DNA of 40,750 nucleotides from an uncultured Bacteroidota bacterium (GCA_903878475.1 CAIRHQ010000112.1:1-40750), one strand, 5' to 3'. Positions 28,471-35,548 are shown, numbered from the stretch's first letter. Translations and numbers: made by a program. The notes: a model not told the origin generated them from the letters alone.

Positions 28471-28645
28471 TTTGAGCTGGTTGAGCTGGTTGAGGAGTTG
28501 AAAAGTTGAGGAGTTGAGAAGTTTAGGGGTTTAGGTGTTTAGTTGTTTAGCGCAGGGTATAACTAGTTAAAGAAACCTCCTCCCGAAAGCTTTCGGGACA
28601 ACTTCCAACATCCAACATCCAACTTCCAACATCCAACCTCCAACA
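28471..28645 (-). repeat. Composite intergenic repeat, right copy, within the prfC leader
   Basis: Reading from prfC outward: GAGCTGGTTGAG units, TTGAGGAG and GGTTTAG-like units, the 66-base core (28537-28602), then about six CCAAC(A/T)TC units to 28645. The core is the exact reverse complement of 26778-26843; the flanking short repeats are of the same kinds but differ in number. The copy starts 4 bases upstream of the prfC ATG and lies between the ATG and the likely promoter. Confidence 0.93.
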
Positions 28646-28667
28646 ATTCTCTCCGTTTTAAGCGCCG

Positions 28668-28699
28668 CAAAGGTACAGTTTACCCCCCTAAAATTGAAA
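28668..28699 (-). promoter_or_regulatory. Likely promoter of prfC
   Basis: On the minus strand TACCTTTG (28675-28668) matches TAnnTTTG; TTTC lies 20 bases upstream (28699-28696). Transcription would start near 28660, giving a leader of about 190 bases that includes the whole right repeat copy. The rest of the 313-base gap to the permease gene shows no gene. Confidence 0.5.
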
Positions 28700-28780
28700 G
28701 CTATTTGAAACAGCCATAGTGTTTCAACCGCTCATCTATATTTTTGGTTAGCATTCGGCCTGTATCTTGTAATTTTGGCT

Positions 28781-30022
28781 ATGCGTAAAACGCTGAATAT
28801 AATACTGAATTCACTGAGGCTAACCTTTGAAGAACTGAGGGTGAACAAGATGCGTACCGCCCTGAGCCTTACGGGTGTTGCCTTTGGCATTTTCTGCATC
28901 ATTGGCGTATTGGCAACCGTAACCAGCCTCGAAAAGAATATACAAGACCAGGTTCAAAGTCTGGGTACCAATACCATCTATATTGATAAATGGGACTATA
29001 GTGGCGGCCCCGATATGCCCTATTGGAAGTTCAGGTCGAGGCCCGAACCAAAATATGAAGAGGCTGAAATGGTAAAACAGCGTTCTGAGCTGCTCGATGA
29101 TATTGCCTTCCTCTTACAAACCAATAGCAAGATCACCGTAAAAGGGGAATGGGTCGAGAACAAAGTGATGGGAGTAACCCCATCGCAGATGGTCATTCAA
29201 CCCATTAAGTTCGACCAGGGCCGTTATTTTTCACAGTCTGAATTCAATGCCGGCAGCAATGTTTGTTTGCTGGGCTTTGAAACCGCCGAAAATCTTTTTG
29301 GCAGTACCGAACGGGCCGTGGGCAAAGAGGTTGATATCAAGGGAAAAAAGGTCATGGTCATTGGCGTCATTAAAAAAGAAGGAAAGACTTTTATTGGTTG
29401 GGGTTTCGACAACTCAGCGATGATCCCCTACCGTTTATTCAAACAATTATTCAAAGAAGAATATTCCAGTCCGATCCTGATCGCCAAAGGAAAAGAAGGT
29501 GTACTCACTGCTGCCCTCACCGATGAACTGAAAGGCATCATGCGGCAGATCAGAAAATTAAGTCCTACCCAGGAAGATAATTTTTCACTCAACAGTGTGG
29601 AAGCGTTCAGTAAGGCCATCACAGCTTTTTTCTCTACAGTGAATGTGGTGGGTGGAATCATTGGCGTGATCAGTTTGATCGTGGGATTATTCGGTATCGC
29701 CAATATCATGTTCGTTACGGTGAAAGAGAGAACACCCATTATCGGATTGAAGAAAGCCATCGGTGCCAAAAAAAGCAGTATCCTCTTTGAATTTCTATTG
29801 GAAGCCACCATACTTTGTTTAATGGGTGGTGCGGTAGGACTCTTCTTCGTTTTCCTGCTCACAAAACTATTATCGGGCCCATTAGAGTTCCCCATCTATA
29901 TCTCTATTCCCCTACTTTTTGCTACCGTTATCGTTTGTCTGATCGTAGGCATACTTGCCGGCATATTCCCAGCAACTAAGGCTGCTAAGATGGATCCTGT
30001 GGAGGCGATAAGAAGCAAATAG
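28781..30022 (+). CDS. ABC transporter permease, MacB/FtsX type
   Basis: 413-residue inner-membrane permease with one N-terminal and three C-terminal membrane helices: TALSLTGVAFGIFCIIGVLATV near residue 25, a large periplasmic MacB_PCD domain (about 50-270), then helices in NVVGGIIGVISLIVGLFGIAN, the ATILCLMGGAVGLFF region and the LLFATVIVCLIVGILAGIFPA region. The closing PATKAAKMDPVEAIRSK is the family signature. I prefer ATG 28781 to the in-frame TTG at 28775. A TAATTTTG (28771-28778) ending 2 bases before the ATG resembles a -7 element, but would make the mRNA leaderless or start inside the gene. No ATPase gene is adjacent, so the partner is encoded elsewhere. Substrate unknown. Confidence 0.87.
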   Translation: MRKTLNIILNSLRLTFEELRVNKMRTALSLTGVAFGIFCIIGVLATVTSLEKNIQDQVQSLGTNTIYIDKWDYSGGPDMPYWKFRSRPEPKYEEAEMVKQRSELLDDIAFLLQTNSKITVKGEWVENKVMGVTPSQMVIQPIKFDQGRYFSQSEFNAGSNVCLLGFETAENLFGSTERAVGKEVDIKGKKVMVIGVIKKEGKTFIGWGFDNSAMIPYRLFKQLFKEEYSSPILIAKGKEGVLTAALTDELKGIMRQIRKLSPTQEDNFSLNSVEAFSKAITAFFSTVNVVGGIIGVISLIVGLFGIANIMFVTVKERTPIIGLKKAIGAKKSSILFEFLLEATILCLMGGAVGLFFVFLLTKLLSGPLEFPIYISIPLLFATVIVCLIVGILAGIFPATKAAKMDPVEAIRSK

Positions 30023-30080
30023 AAAACTACGATCAAATTGTTTTTAAAATGAGTGGCACCTGCTTTTCACTCAATTCAAT

Positions 30081-30088
30081 TAATTTTA
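30081..30088 (+). promoter_or_regulatory. Possible -7 element of tsaD
   Basis: TAATTTTA matches TAnnTTTG except the last base and ends 14 bases before the ATT at 30103. No good -33 element was found. It would allow a short leader for a start at 30103 but also fits the TTG at 30178. Confidence 0.3.
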
Positions 30089-30102
30089 CTGCTTAAATCT
30101 TT

Positions 30103-31146
30103 ATTATCATCACGATCCTCGCCATAGAATCATCCTGCGACGAAACCTCGGCATCTATTTGCCGGGATGGGAAAATATTGTCGAATATCATTGCCACCCA
30201 AACGGTGCATGAAAAATTTGGCGGCGTTGTACCCGAACTTGCCAGCAGGGCCCATATGCAAAATATTTTGCCGGTGGTGGACCAGTCACTCAAACAAGCT
30301 GCTGTAAGTTTAACTGAATTAGATGCCATCGCCTATACCCAGGCGCCCGGACTGATCGGTGCTTTATTGGTGGGTAGTCAGTTTGCCAAATCGTTGGCCC
30401 TTTCCCTCAATAAACCCCTGATCGCGGTTCATCATATGCAGGCACATGTATTGGCCAATCTGATTGCAGAAGATAGACCCAGTTTCCCCTTTCTATGTTT
30501 AACGGTCAGTGGCGGACATACACAGATCGTAGTATGTGAGTCGCCCACAAAACTAACAGTGATCGGCGAAACCATTGATGATGCTGCAGGAGAAGCTTTT
30601 GACAAATCGGCTAAATTATTAGGATTGCCCTACCCCGGCGGTCCACTCATTGATAAATACGCTGCTAACGGTAACCCAAAACGCTTTTCATTTACGGAGC
30701 CGCAGATACCCGGACTTGATTTTAGTTTCAGCGGATTAAAAACATCGATCCTCTATTTCCTGAAAAATGCAGGCGAAAGCAATGTATTCAAAGAAGCATT
30801 CTTAGCCGATGAGGAAACCTGTAAACTATTCATCAAAAATAACCTGGCCGATATCTGTGCTTCCATTCAAGCCCGTATCGTGAGCATCCTGATGAACAAA
30901 TTAAAAAAAGCGGCCCATGAAACCGGCATCAAGCAGATCTGTTTGGCCGGTGGAGTAAGCGCCAATAGCGGACTCCGCAAAGCTTTTACAGCCCTTGGCG
31001 AAAAAGAGAATTGGAAAACCTTTATTCCTGCATTTGAATATTGTACCGATAATGCAGCCATGATCGCCATTACAGCCCACTATAAATTTCTGGAAAAAGA
31101 TTTTGTGGGAATGGAGAGTTCGCCGAGTGCGAGGGCGGAGTGGTAA
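30103..31146 (+). CDS. tsaD: tRNA N6-threonylcarbamoyladenosine transferase, with probable ATT start
   Basis: Transfers the threonylcarbamoyl group to A37 of ANN-decoding tRNAs with TsaB/TsaE. Homologous sequence begins well before the first standard start: in frame from 30103 it reads ATT ATC ATC ACG ATC CTC, then AIESSCDETSAS, the universal TsaD N-terminus. The upstream stop TAA is at 30094-30096 and there is no ATG, GTG or TTG between it and TTG 30178, which would delete 25 residues including ESSCDET. With 30103 as residue 1, the metal ligands in HHMQAH fall at His111 and His115, the same numbers as in E. coli TsaD, and the protein is 347 residues. GGVVPELASRAH, SGGHTQIV and GGVSANSGLR are further hallmarks. 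ATT (or ATC 30097) initiation is inferred; a sequence error is the alternative. Confidence 0.9.
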   Translation: MIITILAIESSCDETSASICRDGKILSNIIATQTVHEKFGGVVPELASRAHMQNILPVVDQSLKQAAVSLTELDAIAYTQAPGLIGALLVGSQFAKSLALSLNKPLIAVHHMQAHVLANLIAEDRPSFPFLCLTVSGGHTQIVVCESPTKLTVIGETIDDAAGEAFDKSAKLLGLPYPGGPLIDKYAANGNPKRFSFTEPQIPGLDFSFSGLKTSILYFLKNAGESNVFKEAFLADEETCKLFIKNNLADICASIQARIVSILMNKLKKAAHETGIKQICLAGGVSANSGLRKAFTALGEKENWKTFIPAFEYCTDNAAMIAITAHYKFLEKDFVGMESSPSARAEW

Positions 31147-31154
31147 CCTTATAA

Positions 31155-31222
31155 CGTTTAAGGTTTAAGGGTTTAAGGTTTAAAGTTGGTTGAGGAGTTG
31201 AGGGGTTTAGAGGTTTAGGACA
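31155..31222. repeat. Degenerate third copy of the short intergenic repeats
   Basis: GTTTAAG-type heptamers (GTTTAAGGTTTAAGGGTTTA) followed by GTTGGTTGAGGAGTTGAGG and GGTTTAGAGGTTTAGG. The unit types match those flanking prfC, but the 66-base core is absent. It lies between tsaD and trmN6. Confidence 0.65.
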
Positions 31223-31266
31223 ATGCTAGGCTATAGCACCGGACAATTATTAATTCGCATCAGATC

Positions 31267-31980
31267 ATGCCCAACCATTTCTTTAAATTCAAATATTTTA
31301 CTGTTCAGCAGGAGCATTGTGCCATGAAGGTTTGTACCGATGCATGCCTGTTTGGCGCATTGGTGGCAGACAACTTGATGCCAAGCGCAAATTGTTTGGA
31401 CATTGGTGCAGGAACAGGATTATTAACCCTGATGTTGGCACAGAAGGATCCCCAACTAAAGATCGATGCGGTAGAATTGGATGAAGCTGCGGCGAAACAA
31501 GCAGGCGAAAATTTTGAATCTTCGCCATGGAATAAAAGGTTAACCATACATCATACCGATATCCTTGCATTCAAGCCCACAAATAAATATGATTACATCA
31601 TCAGCAACCCTCCTTTTTTTGAAGGCGATCTGTTAAGTGATGATGCTGCAAAGAATAAAGCAAAACATCATACTGGGCTTAGTTTAGAACAATTATTAAA
31701 CAGCATCAAAAGACTGCTAAGTCCGACTGGGGTGTTCGCCATCCTGCTACCCTATCATCGTGTTTCATTTTTTGAAGCACTGGCTGAAGGGCATGATTTT
31801 TATTGTCAGAAAAAGATCCTGGTGAAACAAACTGTTGATCACCCTTATTTCAGAGGCATCTTATTTTTTTCGAGAGAAAAGCATCAAACAGAAAGTACTG
31901 AGCTTTCCATCAAGAATAGCGAAGGAAAATATACTGAAGCGTTTATCCGATTAATGAAAGATTATTATCTCGCATTTTAA
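31267..31980 (+). CDS. trmN6: tRNA1(Val) adenine-37 N6-methyltransferase (TrmN6/YfiC-like)
   Basis: 237-residue class I SAM methyltransferase. FKFKYFTVQQEHCAMKVCTDACL is the opening pattern of the TrmN6 family (given here by its key residues F, Q, MKV, TD). Motif I is DIGAGTGLLTLMLAQ near residue 45. The catalytic NPPF (ISNPPFFEGDL) near residue 115 marks N6-adenine or exocyclic amine methylation. Family members methylate A37 of tRNA1(Val). It follows tsaD, another A37-modifying enzyme, though with a 120-base repeat-bearing gap. Its stop overlaps the convergent gene by 4 bases. Confidence 0.88.
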   Translation: MPNHFFKFKYFTVQQEHCAMKVCTDACLFGALVADNLMPSANCLDIGAGTGLLTLMLAQKDPQLKIDAVELDEAAAKQAGENFESSPWNKRLTIHHTDILAFKPTNKYDYIISNPPFFEGDLLSDDAAKNKAKHHTGLSLEQLLNSIKRLLSPTGVFAILLPYHRVSFFEALAEGHDFYCQKKILVKQTVDHPYFRGILFFSREKHQTESTELSIKNSEGKYTEAFIRLMKDYYLAF

Positions 31981-33179
31981 GCGATCCCGCCATATTCCTT
32001 TAAATAAGCATAATGTTCATTGATAGTACCCGACTTGACCATAGTGGCTTGATCGATCGTGCTACTTCCGCCCACACGAATATCATCCAACACATATTTG
32101 ATCAGTTGCTCACCAAAATAGCGACTGGCATCGCGGGGTAATTCATTAGGCAGATTTCCTACAGCCATCACATCAATGGAATTGGGCAGATAGGGAGCTG
32201 TTTTTTCAAAACTATTGCGGTCTACCCCATAGATCGGGTCTGCAATGCTGCAATCGCCCAGGTTACAGGGCACCGAGCCATAAGCATCATCGGTAATATC
32301 GGCTATGGTTTTGATCCGGAAATTCTCGTTATGAATATCCTCCATGTTAAAAAGCCGGGGAATATCTTTTTCCCAATATACCCCATTCATGAGTATATCC
32401 GCTTCCGTTAGGAAGTCTTTGAACGTACAAACATATTGATCGGGATGTGCATGAAAATCTTCTCGGTTGTATTTACCATTTGATTTACTGAGATAGATAT
32501 CGGCTCCCTTCAGGTGCACATAGGCCGGGTATGGAAATTCGCGTTCCAGAAATTCGGCGGGTTCTACTTCATGGATGCCCAGCAGGTTCATGATCTCTAA
32601 TACTCCATGTGCCACACGGCCACTACCCGTTACCGCTATCTTGATATTGGGAAGTTTTAATCCGAAATATGTATGTATTAGTTTTTGAAAACTGTTCACC
32701 GTACCCACCCGTTGCAATTGGAATGCTCCGGTTCGGTTTCCATAAGCCATCATACCATTATGCGCGCCTACGATGCCTGCAAAGAAACCGAAGCCGATGA
32801 TGCGGGTACCATCAGAATGTTCCAGACATTCATAATCGATGAGCGTAATTTTTTTATCGAGCATGGCCCTGAACAAGGGCTGGTTATGTGGCTGTGCTTT
32901 TTTAGTATGCGAAAAGAAAAGATAGGTCTTGCCCGGAATCAGCATCGGTATCGGTACTTCTTTTATGCCGAGCAATACATTGCAATCGCTGAGGTCTTCG
33001 GTAACGGTTACTCCGGCCTGAATATATTCTTTATCGGCATAGCATCGTGTATCGGAATGTTGAGCAGTGACCCTGATATCGGGAAAGTGTTGGTGCAGCC
33101 ATTTGCACTGGGCGGGCGTAAGTGCCACCCGATTATCGGCAGGGGTTTTACCCTCCCGTATCAAGCCTAGTTTTAGCAT
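31977..33179 (-). CDS. Saccharopine dehydrogenase-like NAD(P)-dependent oxidoreductase (AlaDH/PNT fold)
   Basis: 400-residue cytoplasmic oxidoreductase. I start at ATG 33179 (MLKLGLIREGKTPADNRVAL); an in-frame TTG at 33203 adds eight non-conserved residues. The N-terminal AlaDh_PNT-like domain has LLGIKEVP and FFSHTKKAQ, whose Lys and His correspond to the catalytic Lys77/His96 of yeast saccharopine dehydrogenase Lys1. A Rossmann motif is AVTGSGRVAHGVLEIM near residue 195, followed by ADILMNGVYWE and a C-terminal DPIYGVDR segment. Probably a lysine-forming saccharopine dehydrogenase or a relative; in bacteria such proteins may act on other opine-like amino acids. Divergent from hscB across a 69-base gap holding a palindrome. 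Confidence 0.75.
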   Translation of the reverse strand: MLKLGLIREGKTPADNRVALTPAQCKWLHQHFPDIRVTAQHSDTRCYADKEYIQAGVTVTEDLSDCNVLLGIKEVPIPMLIPGKTYLFFSHTKKAQPHNQPLFRAMLDKKITLIDYECLEHSDGTRIIGFGFFAGIVGAHNGMMAYGNRTGAFQLQRVGTVNSFQKLIHTYFGLKLPNIKIAVTGSGRVAHGVLEIMNLLGIHEVEPAEFLEREFPYPAYVHLKGADIYLSKSNGKYNREDFHAHPDQYVCTFKDFLTEADILMNGVYWEKDIPRLFNMEDIHNENFRIKTIADITDDAYGSVPCNLGDCSIADPIYGVDRNSFEKTAPYLPNSIDVMAVGNLPNELPRDASRYFGEQLIKYVLDDIRVGGSSTIDQATMVKSGTINEHYAYLKEYGGIA

Positions 33180-33217
33180 CAATCGTTGAATTTGCAGGGG
33201 CAAGTTAATTAATTTGG

Positions 33218-33243
33218 AATTTGAAATTTCAAATTTGAAATTT
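33218..33243. promoter_or_regulatory. AATTTGAAATTTCAAATT palindrome between divergent genes
   Basis: 33218-33235 is an 18-bp perfect palindrome, overlapped by a second TTTGAAATTT unit up to 33243. It fills the short gap between the saccharopine dehydrogenase-like gene (-) and hscB (+). It may be an operator for both or simply A/T-rich promoter sequence. It ends 5 bases before the hscB ATG. Confidence 0.35.
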
Positions 33244-33248
33244 GTAGT

Positions 33249-33728
33249 ATGAACTATTTTGAATTATTTGGCATTCCGGTGGGATTTAATACCGATAAGG
33301 CAGAACTTGCCCAGCGGTATTTTGAGTTACAGAAAAAATTCCATCCCGATTTTCATGCTCAATCCACTGAATTTGAGCAGGCCGATGCACTGGAACAATC
33401 CTCCATCCTGAATAAGGCACTCAAAACCTTACGTGATCCAGATGCTACCCTCAAATATGTATTACAATTGAAAGGAATGCTGGAAGTGGATGAGAAATAC
33501 CAGCTCCCCCCCGATTTTCTGATGGAGATGATGGACCTAAATGAGTCAATGGGTGAGCACACTCCTGCTCATATACAAGCATTGGAAAAGGATCTGGCAT
33601 TGCCTATCAAACCCATACTGGATCAGTATGATGATGCCCATATCGATCAGGCATCCTTATTAAAGTTGAAGGAATATTATTATAAGAAAAAATACCTGCA
33701 GCGTATTTTGGACAGAACTGAGGGATAG
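33249..33728 (+). CDS. hscB: Fe-S cluster assembly co-chaperone HscB
   Basis: 159-residue J-domain protein that delivers IscU-type scaffolds to HscA and stimulates its ATPase. The N-terminal NYFELFGIPVGFNTDKAEL matches the HscB/Hsc20 J domain, with the HPD tripeptide in KKFHPDFHAQS near residue 37. The C-terminal three-helix HSCB_C domain (about 85-155) begins near LPPDFLMEMMDLNESMGE. Slightly shorter than E. coli HscB (171). No isc genes are adjacent in the window. A promoter for the tRNA downstream seems to lie inside its 3' end. Confidence 0.92.
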   Translation: MNYFELFGIPVGFNTDKAELAQRYFELQKKFHPDFHAQSTEFEQADALEQSSILNKALKTLRDPDATLKYVLQLKGMLEVDEKYQLPPDFLMEMMDLNESMGEHTPAHIQALEKDLALPIKPILDQYDDAHIDQASLLKLKEYYYKKKYLQRILDRTEG

Positions 33729-33738
33729 CGTAATATTG
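33707..33738 (+). promoter_or_regulatory. Probable promoter of tRNA-Leu
   Basis: TTTG (33707-33710), 20 bases, then TAATATTG (33731-33738; one mismatch to TAnnTTTG), 26 bases before the tRNA. The -33 half is inside the hscB coding region. Confidence 0.4.
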
Positions 33739-33753
33739 CAGCCCATTAGATCC

Positions 33754-35427
33754 TCATAAGAGACGCCCAGATGGCGGAATTGGTAGACGCAGCAGACTCA
33801 AAATCTGCCGTTCGCAAGGATGTGCAGGTTCGATTCCTGTTCTGGGCACAAGACTAGAGTTAAGGTAATCTCCATCGAGGTTACCTTTCTTTTTTTCTGC
33901 TATAATCCTTTGCAGTGGCTGTATTGCAGCAAATAAGCTGTTCACTCTTTCGGTTCGAACAACCCCTTTTTCTTTATTATACAGGATTCCATAAGGAAAT
34001 ACCAGGTTTTGCAGTACACGCCTGTTATCAAAGCCTGCTGTAACCCAAGCCCTGCTTATGTTCTGTGCAATACCCAAACATTTCTCAACGGCATTTTCAA
34101 AGTTCGAACTGCTAACTTCAGTTTTAGCAAGATCATCTGATAATACCCTGATCTCTTCTTTAATTATTGCTAGATGTTTATGGTATATCTCTTTATCAAT
34201 TTCATCAAACAAAAACTTTCTCTCTATTTTTTCAAGCTGTGTTTCTTTCTCTGACAGCTTCTTTTTAACCAGCTTGGTTTCATCTACTGATTTTGACAAC
34301 CGTTTTGTAATACCCTGGAGTAATAGTTTTTTTAATGCTGCTTTTTTTTCTTTGTTGTACTCAAACTGTATTAAATAATCAACAAATAGCTTATTAAGGG
34401 TTGTAGCTCTTACATTAACAGGAACTACTGTGGATTTAGTTTTATAGTACCAATTGTTTTTGGTAGTATATCCCGTTAAAGGCTGTCCGCTGATATCATC
34501 TTTAGCAAAGATTTTTAGCGGCACCTCCTGATGTGCAAAAACTTTAGGGATACCGGCGATTGGTGATACGTCAAGCCTTTCGTTAGCTTTTACAAATGTC
34601 TCCAAATCTATAAGCGCAGGATGCTTCCCTTTTATCAATCGCCCTTCTAATAATTTGCCTGTAATATAACCAGCATAGAATGGATTAGTTATGATACCCC
34701 GAAATGATTTCTCATTGATATTAACTCCTCTTGCTCTTAACGTATCAATAATGGTACGATGATTTAACTTCCCTTCTGCTACAAGACCGAAGGCTTTTTT
34801 CAGTTCCTTTCCTTCATCTGTGATAATGTATTGATGAAAGCAGGCACGCTGCCCAATTTGTGTATTCTTGTATCCCACTGGCAGACAATACGGCCAGTAT
34901 CCCTTTTCCATTACTTCTCTAGTATGAAGCTTGGTTCTGTCACTCTTGGCAACATTATCAAAATTATTCATCAGGTGCATGAAGTTTTCCTGCAAACGGC
35001 CTGAAGCTGTTGATGTGTCTATATCCTGCATGACTGATTTAACAATGATTCCTTCCTTTCTTAAATCTTCACTCAGTTTTGCGGCTGTGGAACCGGTGCG
35101 GGAGAACCTGTCGTAACTTGATACAATGATATAAGTGATATCCTTATGCTTTCTAACATAAGAAAGCATACGCTGAAACTCTTTTCTTCCATCAGTTTTA
35201 GCACTCTCGTATTTACCTCCAAAAAGTTCCCGGACAGAGATTTTGTTTCTGGATGCAAATTCTTTGTCGATCTTCAACTGCACATCCAAACTACCATTAT
35301 TCTGTTCCTGCTCCAAACTGCTAACCCTGGTATATATAACACCATATTTGCCAGTTCGTAAATTCGGAATCTGGTATTGCCCTGCTATCATTTTTTCCAA
35401 AAGTAATTCAAGATTGTTCTTCTTCAT
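33754..35427 (-). CDS. Large serine recombinase (integrase), C-terminus reading antisense through tRNA-Leu
   Basis: A 557-residue site-specific recombinase from ATG 35427 (MKKNNLELLLEK; a longer in-frame start at 35466 adds 13 residues). The N-terminal resolvase domain has GVIYTRVSSLEQEQ with the nucleophilic Ser, VSSYDRFSRTG and the VMQDIDTSTASGRLQENF catalytic-core segments. The Recombinase domain spans about residues 165-290 (GYWPYCLPVGYKN, RGIITNPFYAGYITG). At the usual zinc-ribbon position (LKIFAKDDISGQPLTGYTTK) the Cys residues are absent. A coiled-coil stretch lies around 380-440. From about residue 527 the frame is the antisense of tRNA-Leu (LVPRTGIEPAHPCERQ and following). Probably the integrase of the element. 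The start overlaps the small ORF upstream by 20 bases. Confidence 0.9.
   Translation of the reverse strand: MKKNNLELLLEKMIAGQYQIPNLRTGKYGVIYTRVSSLEQEQNNGSLDVQLKIDKEFASRNKISVRELFGGKYESAKTDGRKEFQRMLSYVRKHKDITYIIVSSYDRFSRTGSTAAKLSEDLRKEGIIVKSVMQDIDTSTASGRLQENFMHLMNNFDNVAKSDRTKLHTREVMEKGYWPYCLPVGYKNTQIGQRACFHQYIITDEGKELKKAFGLVAEGKLNHRTIIDTLRARGVNINEKSFRGIITNPFYAGYITGKLLEGRLIKGKHPALIDLETFVKANERLDVSPIAGIPKVFAHQEVPLKIFAKDDISGQPLTGYTTKNNWYYKTKSTVVPVNVRATTLNKLFVDYLIQFEYNKEKKAALKKLLLQGITKRLSKSVDETKLVKKKLSEKETQLEKIERKFLFDEIDKEIYHKHLAIIKEEIRVLSDDLAKTEVSSSNFENAVEKCLGIAQNISRAWVTAGFDNRRVLQNLVFPYGILYNKEKGVVRTERVNSLFAAIQPLQRIIAEKKKGNLDGDYLNSSLVPRTGIEPAHPCERQILSLLRLPIPPSGRLL
33765..33848 (+). tRNA. tRNA-Leu (anticodon CAA)
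   Basis: An 84-base class II tRNA. Acceptor GCCCAGA/TCTGGGC with discriminator A73. Anticodon stem GCAGA/TCTGC with loop CTCAAAA, anticodon CAA. Long variable arm, and T-arm GCAGG/CCTGT with loop TTCGATT. CCA is not encoded. Its 3' end is the junction with the recombinase-bearing region, and the recombinase frame reads antisense across the entire tRNA. Confidence 0.97.
33862..33897 (+). terminator. Rho-independent terminator after tRNA-Leu
   Basis: An 11-bp stem with one G-T pair (33862-33872 with 33877-33887), a 4-base loop, and a T-rich run to 33896. It lies inside the reading frame of the opposing recombinase gene and has no T-run on the minus strand. Confidence 0.75.
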
Positions 35428-35548
35428 CCTGGCTTGTTTTATTTTCTGCTTCAAAATAAATATCAATCAGTAGCTCTGCAAACTGCAGTAGCTGCTCGTC
35501 GATGGATGGTTCGTTTATTTGTAAACCATCTTCATTTTTGTTTTGCAT
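35408..35548 (-). CDS. Small acidic protein overlapping the recombinase start
   Basis: 46 codons from ATG 35548 to TGA, encoding an acidic peptide (MQNKNEDGLQINEPSIDEQ, then LLQFAELLIDIYFEAENK). It overlaps the first 20 bases of the recombinase gene in another frame, so translation of the recombinase may be coupled to it. The predicted helix LLQFAELLIDIYFEAE looks like a real amphipathic segment. No function can be assigned; a recombination directionality factor or a translational-coupling leader are possibilities. Confidence rests on overlap and composition alone. Confidence 0.5.
   Translation of the reverse strand: MQNKNEDGLQINEPSIDEQLLQFAELLIDIYFEAENKTSQDEEEQS

Noticed and set aside
30094-30180. 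Frameshift or pseudogene explanation for tsaD
   Set aside because: The frame is continuous from the conserved N-terminus to the stop with all motifs intact; only a standard start codon is missing.
30178-31146. tsaD starting at TTG 30178
   Set aside because: This would remove the ESSCDET segment found in all TsaD proteins, although the frame is open and conserved upstream to 30103.
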